DNA of 27,926 nucleotides from UBA8110 sp964597275 (GCA_964597275.1 CAZQXS010000043.1:1-27926), one strand, 5' to 3'; counted from the first letter of the stretch, positions 16,500-24,169 are shown. Notes: generated from the letters alone by a model not told the origin. Numbers and translations are program-made.

Positions 16500-17221
16500 A
16501 GCATCCCTCCGTTGATGGAGATCACCTGCCCGGTGATGTAACCTGCGTCTTCCGAGAAGAGAAACCTCACCAGTGCGGCCACCTCTTCGGGCTTGCCCAG
16601 CCGCCGCATGGGGATACGCTTTTTGGCTTCGTCCAAGGGCAGCTCGGCCACCATGTCCGTCTCGATCAGTCCGGGGGCAACGCAATTCACCGTGATCTTG
16701 CGCTTGGCCAGTTCTTGGGCAAGGGCGCGGGTGGCTCCGATGATGCCGGCCTTAGCCGCGCCATAGTTCACCTGTCCCGGATTTCCCGCAAGCCCACTCA
16801 GCGAGGACAGGGTGACAATGCGCCCTCCCTGTTTTTCCAGAATCATGGGCATGACCACCGGATGCAAGACATTGTAGAAACCATCAAGATTGGTGTGAAC
16901 CACCGCGTCCCACGCCTCCCCGGACAGGGCTGGAAAGGGAGCATCGGCGGCAATTCCGGCGTTGCTGACCACTCCGTAAAACACTCCAGAGGCTGCCGCG
17001 TCCTGTTCGATGGCGGCTTTCGTGGCATCACGGTCAGACACGTCGAAGGGCAGCAGGCTGGCTGTGCCTCCAGAAGCCGCAATTTGGTCACGGACTTCCT
17101 CCGCCTGTGCGTGGCTGCTCTTGTAGTTCAGCACCACCTCAAACCCGGCTTGGGCCAGGTCCAACGCAACCGCCCGGCCAATCCCGCGACTGGCTCCTGT
17201 GACCAGCACCCGCTTTGTCAT
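16496..17221 (-). CDS. fabG: 3-oxoacyl-ACP reductase, FabG type
   Basis: 241 residues, short-chain dehydrogenase. Cofactor motif TGASRGIG (8-15, NADPH type), NAG (87-89), catalytic tetrad Asn111, Ser140, Tyr153 and Lys157 (in VNYGAAKAG), and the FabG-like C-terminus GYITGQVISINGGML. It reduces the 3-keto group after each condensation; with the dehydratases and no enoyl reductase in the operon, the chain stays conjugated. It is linked by ATGA to the ApeP-like dehydratase upstream and by GTGA to the ketosynthase downstream. This is the operon's dedicated copy (ApeQ-like), not necessarily the housekeeping fabG. Confidence 0.9.
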   Translation of the reverse strand: MTKRVLVTGASRGIGRAVALDLAQAGFEVVLNYKSSHAQAEEVRDQIAASGGTASLLPFDVSDRDATKAAIEQDAAASGVFYGVVSNAGIAADAPFPALSGEAWDAVVHTNLDGFYNVLHPVVMPMILEKQGGRIVTLSSLSGLAGNPGQVNYGAAKAGIIGATRALAQELAKRKITVNCVAPGLIETDMVAELPLDEAKKRIPMRRLGKPEEVAALVRFLFSEDAGYITGQVISINGGML

Positions 17222-17685
17222 GCCCTGCTCTCGTCCAAAATTTCTGGCTGAAAATACGTCAGCTGCGCCTTCAGCAAAGCGTCATTGCTCCCGGCATCAC
17301 GGATTTCTCCTGCAAAAATCGCGGTGTCCTCTGTGGCCGCAACCCGAGCCGCCTGAATCAGCAAGGACTGTCCAACCGCGAAATGATCCGCAAACAATTC
17401 CACTTTGCGGGAACCCAACAGTAGCGCGACTTTGGGGGTTGAATCCCCCTCTTCATTGCTCGCCTTCAAACACGCATGCGCCGCCGCACACTGAGACAGA
17501 TACTCGATGCCCACATAGGCCGGAATCCTGCCGGACGAATCCGCAAAGGGATCGTTTTCGGACACGGTCAGGGCACATTGCGTTTGCCCCGAATCCCACG
17601 CCACCACCCGATCCAGCAGGCACATGGTTCCGGAATGCGGAATCAGGTCGGCGATGGGCGGAAATTCCGGTGTGGGATCGGACAT
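17218..17685 (-). CDS. ApeP-like 3-hydroxyacyl-ACP dehydratase (hotdog)
   Basis: 155 residues from the ATG at 17685, seven bases after the ketosynthase stop; a GTG at 17706 overlapping that gene is also open. The opening PPIADLIPHSGTMCLLDRV is the hallmark of the ApeP-like dehydratase family in aryl polyene clusters, with the candidate catalytic His in the IPHSG segment; IPAYVGIEYLSQCAAAHA forms the central hotdog helix. It removes water from the 3-hydroxyacyl-ACP. Together with the hotdog fused to the ligase, the operon has two dehydratase domains, as in characterised APE systems where they act as a pair. No Shine-Dalgarno is evident. Confidence 0.85.
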   Translation of the reverse strand: MSDPTPEFPPIADLIPHSGTMCLLDRVVAWDSGQTQCALTVSENDPFADSSGRIPAYVGIEYLSQCAAAHACLKASNEEGDSTPKVALLLGSRKVELFADHFAVGQSLLIQAARVAATEDTAIFAGEIRDAGSNDALLKAQLTYFQPEILDESRA

Positions 17686-17692
17686 GGTTCGC

Positions 17693-18775
17693 TTATTCAA
17701 AATCACGGCCCATGATCAAGGCGACGTTGTTGCCGCCAAACGCGAAGGAACTGCTCATCATGCAAACCTCCCCTTGCGCCGAAATGGACTGTCCGGATTG
17801 AGTGAGCGGAAGCTCTGGAAAAGACTCGTCCACTTCGCCATCCCACCAGTGCGGAGGCAATGGGATGCGGCCCTCCGTTTCGTGAGTTTTTGACAAGGCC
17901 AGCCAGCAGATTCCGGCCTCAATCGCTCCCGAGGCTCCAAGGCAGTGTCCGGTCACGGGTTTGGTGGACGAGCAGGGCGGCAGCTTCGCAAAAACGGTCT
18001 GCATCGCCTGCGCTTCGGTCTCATCGTTCAGGCGCGTCCCGGTGCCATGCAGGTTCACATACCGGATGGCCTCCGGNNNNNNNNNNNNNNNNNNNNNNNN
18101 NNNNNNNNNNNNNNNNNNNNNNNNNNNNNNNNNNNNNNNNNNNNNNNNNNNNNNNNNNNNNNNNNNNNNNNNNNNNGCGGAGAAGCCGTTGAGGGTGAGT
18201 CCGCACAACGAATCGGATCCGCCCACCACGACCGCATCACACAGCCCCATTTCCAAGAGGGCTTGCCCGGACGCAAACACCTTGCCGCTGGAAGAGCAAG
18301 CGGTGGAGATCGTGTACGTCGGTCCCGTGATTCCAGCATACGCAGCAATGAAGTCCGCCACGCTGTTCATCTCGTGCTGGGCGTAATCGTACTCATCCGG
18401 GAAGGCTCCGTTCGCCCGGTAAACCCGCAAGCCCTGTTCGGTGGCAGCCACACCGGACGTACTGGTTCCCAGCACCACACCCACACGAAAAGCGCCGAAA
18501 CGCCGGATGCGTTCTTGAACCTCCGCCTCAATCTGCAAATATGCGGTCAGCGCCAGCGCGTTGTTCCGGCAATCGTACTTGCTCCACGGCTCCGGGATCG
18601 TGGCCAGCGGTGCCGTGACCTTGCCCACAAAGGGAGCTTGGTCACTCACCAGTTCCTCCCCCCGCGTCAGTTTTTGGGGTTCCGTTAGGAACAGTCGCGC
18701 CAGAGTTTGGGCGTGTTCGCCACCCAACGCCGAAACCATGCCCAGCGCAGAAATCCGGCAACCTCTCATCGTCAT
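17693..18775 (-). CDS. Beta-ketoacyl-ACP synthase, interrupted by assembly gap
   Basis: Ketosynthase starting at ATG 18775, coupled by ATGA to the DUF3261 gene. N-terminal half: ISTACSSSGK with nucleophile Cys160, preceded by GVVLGTSTSGV. C-terminal half: YVNLHGTGTRLND and VTGHCLGASG carrying the two catalytic His, then SSSFAFGGNN. A run of 100 Ns (18077-18176) removes the middle, between GLTLNGFS and PEAIRYVN. Comparison with FabB/FabF suggests about 75-90 residues are missing, more than the 34 codons the Ns represent, so the true gene is probably near 400 residues. The gap keeps frame, but by a one-in-three chance. Catalytic residues present on both sides argue for an active enzyme (ApeR-like). 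Confidence 0.85.
   Translation of the reverse strand: MTMRGCRISALGMVSALGGEHAQTLARLFLTEPQKLTRGEELVSDQAPFVGKVTAPLATIPEPWSKYDCRNNALALTAYLQIEAEVQERIRRFGAFRVGVVLGTSTSGVAATEQGLRVYRANGAFPDEYDYAQHEMNSVADFIAAYAGITGPTYTISTACSSSGKVFASGQALLEMGLCDAVVVGGSDSLCGLTLNGFSXXXXXXXXXXXXXXXXXXXXXXXXXXXXXXXXXXPEAIRYVNLHGTGTRLNDETEAQAMQTVFAKLPPCSSTKPVTGHCLGASGAIEAGICWLALSKTHETEGRIPLPPHWWDGEVDESFPELPLTQSGQSISAQGEVCMMSSSFAFGGNNVALIMGRDFE
18077..18176. other. Assembly gap of exactly 100 Ns
   Basis: One hundred consecutive Ns, the conventional placeholder for a gap of unknown size, inside the ketosynthase gene. The true distance is probably larger (see the ketosynthase entry). Confidence 0.98.
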
Positions 18776-19395
18776 GGGGTTTCGTTGATTCTCAGGGGTT
18801 GAATCAGTAAACGGTAATCGCGCTCAAGATGCTGATACTCAATGCGTCCCTGCCAAGCGGGGGTCGTTTCGTAGTGGACCCGGACCACGGGAACTCCTGC
18901 CCGCAGCACCTCGCGGACATACGGCGGCTCCTGCGTTTCCCGGATTTGCAAGGCACCTGCTGCGGAAAGTTCCGGCCAGAGGGCCACCTGCAAATCCGCC
19001 AACATGTATTCGGGGCCAAAGGGCATGTCCCCGCCTGCAAGGGTTTCTGCAATCAATGCCTCTCCAGACCACCTGACCGTGAAAGTGCGAACCCCCATTG
19101 GCGTGAAGCCCACCAACGTCACCCACTCCGGAGTGATTTCTAGTTGCACCAGTGTTTCAAAAGTCCGCTCCCCATGCCGGGCCTCGATGCGCTGGAGGAC
19201 GGAAAGTGCTTGCCGGAAAGTTTCGGGAGGACGCAACTCAAAGTCAAGACTGTCCGCAATCCGCACGGGGGCAACGCTCGCGGAATTCTTGACGCAACCC
19301 GCCACCGCCAGCAAAAGGAGCAGCCCGATGAGAAAGCTCGGCAGGCTCCGATTTTTCCAAGAATTACTCAGGTTACACCACCCCCAGCGAGCCAT
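18772..19395 (-). CDS. DUF3261 lipoprotein of the APE cluster
   Basis: 207 residues. Signal peptide NRSLPSFLIGLLLLLAVAGC with lipobox VAGC (Cys34), so it is probably lipidated. The body (RWSGEALIAETLAGGDMPFGPEYMLADLQVALWP, then DYRLLIQPLRINETP at the end; read the first as RWSGEALIAETLAG followed by GPEYMLADLQVALWP) matches the DUF3261 family of outer-membrane lipoproteins found almost only in APE-like clusters. Together with the LolA-like carrier it may form a receptor/insertion route for the pigment lipid, by analogy with LolA-LolB (inference). The start at 19395 is 16 bases after the halogenase-like gene; the longer open frame to 19569 is shadow of that gene. Its TGA overlaps the ketosynthase ATG. 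Confidence 0.8.
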   Translation of the reverse strand: MARWGWCNLSNSWKNRSLPSFLIGLLLLLAVAGCVKNSASVAPVRIADSLDFELRPPETFRQALSVLQRIEARHGERTFETLVQLEITPEWVTLVGFTPMGVRTFTVRWSGEALIAETLAGGDMPFGPEYMLADLQVALWPELSAAGALQIRETQEPPYVREVLRAGVPVVRVHYETTPAWQGRIEYQHLERDYRLLIQPLRINETP

Positions 19396-19411
19396 TTGGT
19401 AAAGCCGGAGG

Positions 19412-21013
19412 TCATGGAAAGAGGGGCGCAAAGAAGGGCTGCACATGGGTGGTTTGCGGCGGGTGCAGGGTTTGTGCGTCCATGAGGTCCGGCTGATCCT
19501 GCTGCAACAGCCAGAGCATCTCTGCGTGGATTTCCTGAGCAAGGGTTGCATTGAGAGACAGTTGCTCAAGCAGTTCGGATTCGGTTTTTTTCCGCAGCAG
19601 ATCCTTGTTCAGGTTGCGCAGGAACTCCAGCTTTGAGTAATCCAAGAACCCCCCTGTCTGAGCTTCACGATCTCCCTCCTGCTCCGACCACTCCAGCAGG
19701 CGTTGCTGCATTTGGAGATTGAGGACGAAAAACTGGTTGAGGTGAACCCGCGCCGCCTGCATGAATTCCAAGTCGCATAGCTTGCCTGCAAAGAAGATCA
19801 GGGCGATGCCGCCCCAATACATCACAAAATCCCAAACGATCTTGAAGCTCATGGCCTTCGCGCTGCCCATCACGGGATACTGGTTTTCGTAAATCAGCAA
19901 AAACCCCTGAAAGATCGTGCGGATGATGCGCTCGTACTCCCGCACCCGTGTAGCCACGGCTTCTCCTGAAAAATGCCGTGTGATCAAATCCGTGATGCAG
20001 GTGTTGGACATGCCGATGAAGTCACTTCCGGGAGAGTAGAGCGGGTCCAGGAACAACCCGGCGTCTCCAGTCAGGCACCATCCGTTTTCGGAATAGATTT
20101 GCCGGGAACTGTGGGAGTAGTGCTTGAGCGCAAGGAAATCCTGAAAGTCCTCCAAGTGATCCTCGACCACACGGGCACACTGCGGCTCGTACTGCCTCAG
20201 CCACGCTTGTGCCTTGGCAAAGGTGTTGATCGTTGAGTAGGGGTGCAGCTTGGCGTCGGCGACAATGCCGATGCTGGTGGAGCCGGAGGCCAGCGGGATC
20301 AGCCAAACCCAGTAGCCCTTGCCCATCAGGTGGTTGGTGCTGATGCGGCGCGTGTGCTGGTTGCGCCCCCGCCAGTCCGGATCGGAGGCCCAATCGTCAA
20401 TGTTGATCTCCCTGCCGATGCGAAACCATGCGGCGTTGGCATCGTGCTGGGTGGGCTTGGCCAGTCCGAGTTTTTGCTTCAGCAGGCTGCGGCGTCCGCT
20501 CGCGTCCACCAGCCACTGGGTCCGAAAGCGCTGGTCGGCGTTTCCGCACCGCACGGTGATCCGGTGATCGCACTCCCCCAACTCCATTTCCGTGACTCGC
20601 GCGCCTTCCCGGAACTCCACTCCGAGTTCGAGGCACTTTTGCACCAGCGCGTTTTCAAAGCGCCCCCGGTCAATTTGGTAGCTTTTGACAAAGAGGAAGT
20701 CGCTCGGTCCCAACTCCACCCGGCTGGCAAGGTCGTGGTTGCCTGCGTGGGTGTAGAAAAACCGCAACCCCAACTTGGGAAGCTCGTTTTCCAGCAAGGG
20801 CTTCAGGCCCAGCCTGTCCTGAAAGTAGCCGCTGCCAATCTCGACCGAGGACTCGCCGACTTTGTGGGCGGCTTCCGGCACGGGGAATTGTGCTTTCTCA
20901 ACAACGACGATCCGGAGGTTGCCGAGGTTCTGCTTGAGCTGAATCGCGAGCGTCAATCCGGAAAGCCCGCCTCCCATGATCAGGACATCGCAGGAGGTCT
21001 CGTGGTGGTTCAT
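19412..21013 (-). CDS. Flavin-dependent halogenase-like FAD protein
   Basis: 533 residues, first gene of the polyene operon. FAD fold CDVLIMGGGLSGL (GGGLSG 14-19); KVGESS (51-56); K80 in LPKLGLRFFY, the KxGxxF lysine context of halogenases that forms the haloamine; WVWLIP (235-240), a perfect WxWxIP; and GDAGLFLDPLYSPG (316-329), containing the FxxPxxSxG halogenase pattern. These four features together set the tryptophan-halogenase superfamily apart from ordinary monooxygenases. The C-terminal 200 residues hold hydrophobic segments (FVMYWGGIALIFFAGKL), suggesting membrane contact. Flavin halogenase-like genes occur in xanthomonadin and other aryl polyene clusters. A separate flavin reductase would be needed; none is here. 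It could instead be an oxidoreductase that has lost halogenation. Confidence 0.83.
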   Translation of the reverse strand: MNHHETSCDVLIMGGGLSGLTLAIQLKQNLGNLRIVVVEKAQFPVPEAAHKVGESSVEIGSGYFQDRLGLKPLLENELPKLGLRFFYTHAGNHDLASRVELGPSDFLFVKSYQIDRGRFENALVQKCLELGVEFREGARVTEMELGECDHRITVRCGNADQRFRTQWLVDASGRRSLLKQKLGLAKPTQHDANAAWFRIGREINIDDWASDPDWRGRNQHTRRISTNHLMGKGYWVWLIPLASGSTSIGIVADAKLHPYSTINTFAKAQAWLRQYEPQCARVVEDHLEDFQDFLALKHYSHSSRQIYSENGWCLTGDAGLFLDPLYSPGSDFIGMSNTCITDLITRHFSGEAVATRVREYERIIRTIFQGFLLIYENQYPVMGSAKAMSFKIVWDFVMYWGGIALIFFAGKLCDLEFMQAARVHLNQFFVLNLQMQQRLLEWSEQEGDREAQTGGFLDYSKLEFLRNLNKDLLRKKTESELLEQLSLNATLAQEIHAEMLWLLQQDQPDLMDAQTLHPPQTTHVQPFFAPLFP

Positions 21014-21042
21014 CGGCAAACTCGCAGGAACGGATGGGGAAC

Positions 21043-21066
21043 GGGCTTGCCTTGGAAGGCAAGCCC
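21043..21066. repeat. 24-bp perfect palindrome in the leader of the polyene operon
   Basis: Arms GGGCTTGCCTT (21043-21053) and AAGGCAAGCCC (21056-21066) around a central GG. It lies 30 bases before the halogenase-like start codon and after the dehydrogenase stop. It could be an operator, a leader hairpin, or a terminator for the upstream gene, though no T-tract follows on the minus strand. Confidence 0.6.
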
Positions 21067-21080
21067 CAAGCGGTGCAACA

Positions 21081-21109
21081 AGTTTCCGGATTGCGCCCCC
21101 CAAAGTCAA
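21081..21109 (-). promoter_or_regulatory. Possible sigma70 promoter of the polyene operon
   Basis: On the minus strand TTGACT (21109-21104), a 17-base spacer and GAAACT (21086-21081, three of six matches). It would start transcription a few bases before the 24-bp palindrome. The -35 is good, the -10 poor, so this is tentative. Confidence 0.3.
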
Positions 21110-21160
21110 GACCGACGAGGAGCGTGTGCAGAATGGGGGCGTGCTGGAGCCTTCGCGGAA

Positions 21161-22114
21161 TCAGCGTTTGGGGATCACTTCCGCGCCGGGAACCTCCGGC
21201 TCGTCGTCCACCATCTCGGCAGGAAAGCCCGGCGCGAGAATGTCGGCACCGCAAGCCTCTTCCAAGCGCTTGATGATGTTGGGAGACCACTCACGGGAAC
21301 CGTAGCGTCGCTCGCCGTCCTTGAAGATTTCGATCAGTTTTGGGGAGATTTCCAGCGGCACCCCGGCGCGGTCGGCCACAGCTTGAAACAAACTGATGTC
21401 CTTGACCACCAAATCCATCGTGAAGTTGATGTCGCGGCTTCCGTTGAGGATCACCTGACTCTCGGTTTCATGGACAAAGGAATTTCCGGAGGAAATGCGG
21501 ATCGCCTCGTAAGTCGTGTTGAGGTCCATGCCCGCCTGCTGTGACGTGGCCAGTGCCTCGCAGAGCGTGACGAGGTTTGCCGTGGCAAGGTAGTTGGTGA
21601 CGACCTTGAGGATCGAGGCGGACCCCAGCGGTCCCGTGTGAAGGATGCGACGCCCCATCACGGTCAGGGCCGGAAGCATCCGCTCAAAGGTGGCCCGTTC
21701 GCAACCCGCGAAGATCGAGATGTTTCCGGTCGCGGCGCGGTGGCAGCCTCCGGACACCGGACAGTCCACGGGTTCGCCCCCCTTTTCCTGCACCAAGGCT
21801 CCCAGCCGCTTGACCTCGGCTTCATCGGTCGTGCTCATCTCCGCCCAGATTTTTCCGGGGGCGAGTCCGGCGAGGATGCCGTCTTCGGCCTCCATCACGG
21901 CGGCACTGGCCGCCGGGCTGGGCAGGCAGGTGATGATCAGGTCCACGGCCTCCGCCATCGCCTTGGGCGAGTCCGCCCACTTGGCCCCTTGCTCCAAGAA
22001 GGGCTGGGCGATGTCACGGTCCAGGTCCCGCACCGTGAGGTCAAAGCCGTTGCGCAAAACGCTGCCCGCCAGCTTGCCGCCGACGTTGCCGAGTCCGATG
22101 AAGCCGATTTTCAT
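21161..22114 (-). CDS. Beta-hydroxyacid dehydrogenase (3-hydroxyisobutyrate dehydrogenase family)
   Basis: 317 residues from ATG 22114 (MKIGFIGLGNVGGKLA); the longer open frame to 22213 is not conserved-looking. N-terminal NAD(P)-binding GLGNVG (7-12), substrate loop DCPVSGG, catalytic lysine in KVVTNYLATANLV, and the all-helical C-terminal domain are all present, so it should be an active NAD(P)-dependent oxidoreductase of a 3-hydroxy carboxylic acid (3-hydroxyisobutyrate, tartronate semialdehyde, threonate and similar). In place of the family's usual GxxGAG stretch it has TGPLGSASILKVV. It diverges from phnD across 229 bases, so it might be co-regulated with the importer. The 147 bases after it separate it from the polyene operon, so it is probably not part of that pathway. 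Confidence 0.82.
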   Translation of the reverse strand: MKIGFIGLGNVGGKLAGSVLRNGFDLTVRDLDRDIAQPFLEQGAKWADSPKAMAEAVDLIITCLPSPAASAAVMEAEDGILAGLAPGKIWAEMSTTDEAEVKRLGALVQEKGGEPVDCPVSGGCHRAATGNISIFAGCERATFERMLPALTVMGRRILHTGPLGSASILKVVTNYLATANLVTLCEALATSQQAGMDLNTTYEAIRISSGNSFVHETESQVILNGSRDINFTMDLVVKDISLFQAVADRAGVPLEISPKLIEIFKDGERRYGSREWSPNIIKRLEEACGADILAPGFPAEMVDDEPEVPGAEVIPKR

Positions 22115-22214
22115 GCGTGGTTTCTTTCGATAGGGTGAATCATTTTCGATTGTCTGGAATTTGCGGGGTCTGCCAAATTTTGAAGTCTCCATCTGGAAAC
22201 TTATGAAAAACAAT

Positions 22215-22242
22215 TTGACACTTGCCGCATGAATGGGATAAA
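22215..22242 (+). promoter_or_regulatory. Sigma70-like promoter upstream of phnD
   Basis: TTGACA (22215-22220, perfect -35), a 16-base spacer and GATAAA (22237-22242, four of six -10 matches). It would give a leader of about 95 bases before phnD. I see no clear Pho-box repeat in the 229-base divergent region. Confidence 0.5.
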
Positions 22243-22273
22243 GATATTGCCTTCACGCTCCACTTGGGAGCAA

Positions 22274-22314
22274 CCGCAAGGTTTTCGGTCTGTCTCCTGC
22301 CGTTGACCTTGCGG
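22274..22314 (+). promoter_or_regulatory. Stem-loop in the phnD leader
   Basis: CCGCAAGGT (22274-22282) pairs perfectly with ACCTTGCGG (22306-22314). Inside, CGG (22286-22288) and CCG (22300-22302) can extend the helix across a 3x3 internal loop. It ends 29 bases before the phnD ATG, just ahead of the AAGGTG Shine-Dalgarno. It could be an attenuator, an mRNA-stability element or a regulator site; no known riboswitch was recognised. Confidence 0.45.
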
Positions 22315-22343
22315 CCATCTCATCCTCAAGCCAAGGTGAAATC

Positions 22344-23321
22344 ATGACGTTGAAAGCCATTTTCCAAAAAACCCTTTTGGCCGCATCCCTGCTGGGATTG
22401 CTGGCTCTGCCCTCGGCGACTTTTGCCGGGGAGTGTCCACGCGGAACGCTGGACAAAGCCTACTGCGACCGGGATATTGATTTGGTCGCAGACCTGCCGC
22501 TCGATCCGGGGGATTGGGTGGATCCCAGCACGATCATTTTCTCGTACACTCCGGTGGAAGATCCTGCGGTGTACGCCAAGGTGTGGGACGGCTTCACCAA
22601 GCACATGAGCGAGGTCACGGGCAGGCGTGTGATGTTCTTCCCGGTGCAGGCCTACGCTGCACAGTATGAGGCGATGCGCTCCGGACGCCTGCATGTGGCG
22701 GGCGTGAACACGGGCGGGAATCCCGTGGCCGTGAACTGCGCAGGTTTTGTCCCTTTTGCAATGATGGCCTCCGCCGACGGCTCCTTCGGCTACGAGATGG
22801 AAATCATCACACCTGCCGACAGCAACATCAAGTCAGTGAGTGACATCAAGGGCCGTTCGCTGGCGTTCACGTCGCCGACCTCGAACTCCGGGTTCAAGGC
22901 GCCGTCCGCGATTTTGAAGTCCGAGTTCGGGATGGTGGCCGAGCAGGATTTCGAGCCGAGCTATTCCGGAAAGCACGACAACTCGATCATGGGCGTGGCG
23001 AACAACGACTATGAGGCGGCGGCGGTTGCGAACTCCGTTCTCAAGCGCATGATTGACCGCAAGGTGGTGGATGCTTCAAAAATCCGCACCATCTACCGCT
23101 CGCAGACCTTCCCGACCACGGGCTACGGCCATGCGCACAACCTCCACCCGGAACTGGTCGCCAAGATCAAGCAGGCGTTCTTCACCTTCGAGTGGGCCGG
23201 GTCCGACCTGAAGAAGGAGTTCAAGAAGGAGGACCGCTTCATCTCCATCCACCACAAGTCCGACTGGGACATCATTCGCAAGATTGACAAGGCGAATGGC
23301 GTGAAGTACGACTGCCGTTAG
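22344..23321 (+). CDS. phnD: Phosphonate/phosphite ABC transporter substrate-binding protein
   Basis: 325 residues. Signal peptide TLLAASLLGLLALPSATFA (cleavage before GECPRG), then a PhnD-family periplasmic binding protein: FSYTPVEDPAVYAKVWDGF, VMFFPVQAYAAQYEAMRSGR, AFTSPTSNSGFKAPSAIL (the Ser/Thr-rich oxyanion-binding loop) and SQTFPTTGYGHAHNL. The TSPTSNSG loop is the type that binds the phosphonate or phosphite oxyanion. It captures the ligand in the periplasm for PhnE/PhnC. AAGGTG lies just before the ATG, and a promoter and stem-loop precede it. No C-P lyase, phosphonatase or phosphite dehydrogenase is in the window, so the ligand (methylphosphonate, 2-aminoethylphosphonate, phosphite) cannot be named. 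Confidence 0.9.
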   Translation: MTLKAIFQKTLLAASLLGLLALPSATFAGECPRGTLDKAYCDRDIDLVADLPLDPGDWVDPSTIIFSYTPVEDPAVYAKVWDGFTKHMSEVTGRRVMFFPVQAYAAQYEAMRSGRLHVAGVNTGGNPVAVNCAGFVPFAMMASADGSFGYEMEIITPADSNIKSVSDIKGRSLAFTSPTSNSGFKAPSAILKSEFGMVAEQDFEPSYSGKHDNSIMGVANNDYEAAAVANSVLKRMIDRKVVDASKIRTIYRSQTFPTTGYGHAHNLHPELVAKIKQAFFTFEWAGSDLKKEFKKEDRFISIHHKSDWDIIRKIDKANGVKYDCR

Positions 23322-23341
23322 TGGAAGCGGAGGAAGCTGCG

Positions 23342-24169
23342 ATGCTGCGTCTTGAGGCTCTGCACAAGCGTTATGCCACAGGCGAGGTTGCCTTGCAACA
23401 AGTCAACCTGGAGGTGCCCAAGGGTCAGGTGATGACCCTGATCGGCCCCTCCGGAGCAGGCAAAAGCACCTTGATCCGTTGCGTGAACCGCTTGGTGCCC
23501 CCCACGGCGGGACAGATTTTCCTCGATGGCCAGGATGTCACGCACCTGAACAGTTGGGGACTGCGCCGCATGCGCCGGAAGATGGGGATGATCTTTCAGG
23601 AGTACGCGCTGGTGGAGCGCCTCACGGTGATGGAAAACGTGCTGTCTGGACGACTCGGCTACGTTGGTTTTTTTCGCAGCTTCCTCCGCAGATTCCCCCA
23701 GCAGGACATTGACGAAGCCTTCCGGCTGCTCGAACGCCTCGGCTTGGACCACATGGTGGACAAGCGGGCCGACGAGCTTTCCGGAGGGCAGCGTCAGCGC
23801 GTGGGCATCGCACGGGCGCTGATTCAGGATCCGCAACTGCTGCTCGTGGATGAACCCACCGCGAGTTTGGACCCCAAGACCTCCCGGCAGATCATGCGGC
23901 TGATTTGCGAACTCGCGCATGAGCGCAACCTCGCCTGCATCATCAACATCCACGACGTTCCACTCGCAAAAATGTTCGCGCAGCGTGTGGTCGGGTTGCG
24001 GCTGGGCGAGATCGTTTACGACGGTTCTCCGGAGGGACTCACCGACGACACCCTCAATGAAATCTACGGCGAGGAGGACTGGCACATCAACAAGTACGAC
24101 CCTCCGCCTGCCGCCGAAGCCAACGATTGGGACGGGGAGGAGTCCGAACCCGCAGTGCTGGCAAGCTGA
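23342..24169 (+). CDS. phnC: Phosphonate ABC transporter ATP-binding protein
   Basis: 275 residues. Complete ABC ATPase: Walker A GPSGAGKST (35-43), Q-loop FQEYALVERL, signature LSGGQRQRVGIARAL, Walker B LLLVDEPTASLD and switch His in INIHDVP. The ATG at 23342 has GGAGG eight bases upstream and is preferred over the GTG at 23321 that overlaps the phnD stop. It powers the PhnE pair. The C-terminal tail (PPPAAEANDWDGEESEPAVL) extends about 25 residues beyond the usual end and is acidic and probably disordered. Confidence 0.92.
   Translation: MLRLEALHKRYATGEVALQQVNLEVPKGQVMTLIGPSGAGKSTLIRCVNRLVPPTAGQIFLDGQDVTHLNSWGLRRMRRKMGMIFQEYALVERLTVMENVLSGRLGYVGFFRSFLRRFPQQDIDEAFRLLERLGLDHMVDKRADELSGGQRQRVGIARALIQDPQLLLVDEPTASLDPKTSRQIMRLICELAHERNLACIINIHDVPLAKMFAQRVVGLRLGEIVYDGSPEGLTDDTLNEIYGEEDWHINKYDPPPAAEANDWDGEESEPAVLAS

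Noticed and set aside
5345..21013. Ladderane biosynthesis cluster
   Set aside because: The radical SAM neighbour recalls it, but the LolA/DUF3261/MMPL/GT2/LpxL-like set and ApeP-like dehydratase fit aryl polyenes; only one radical SAM gene is present and it is outside the operon.
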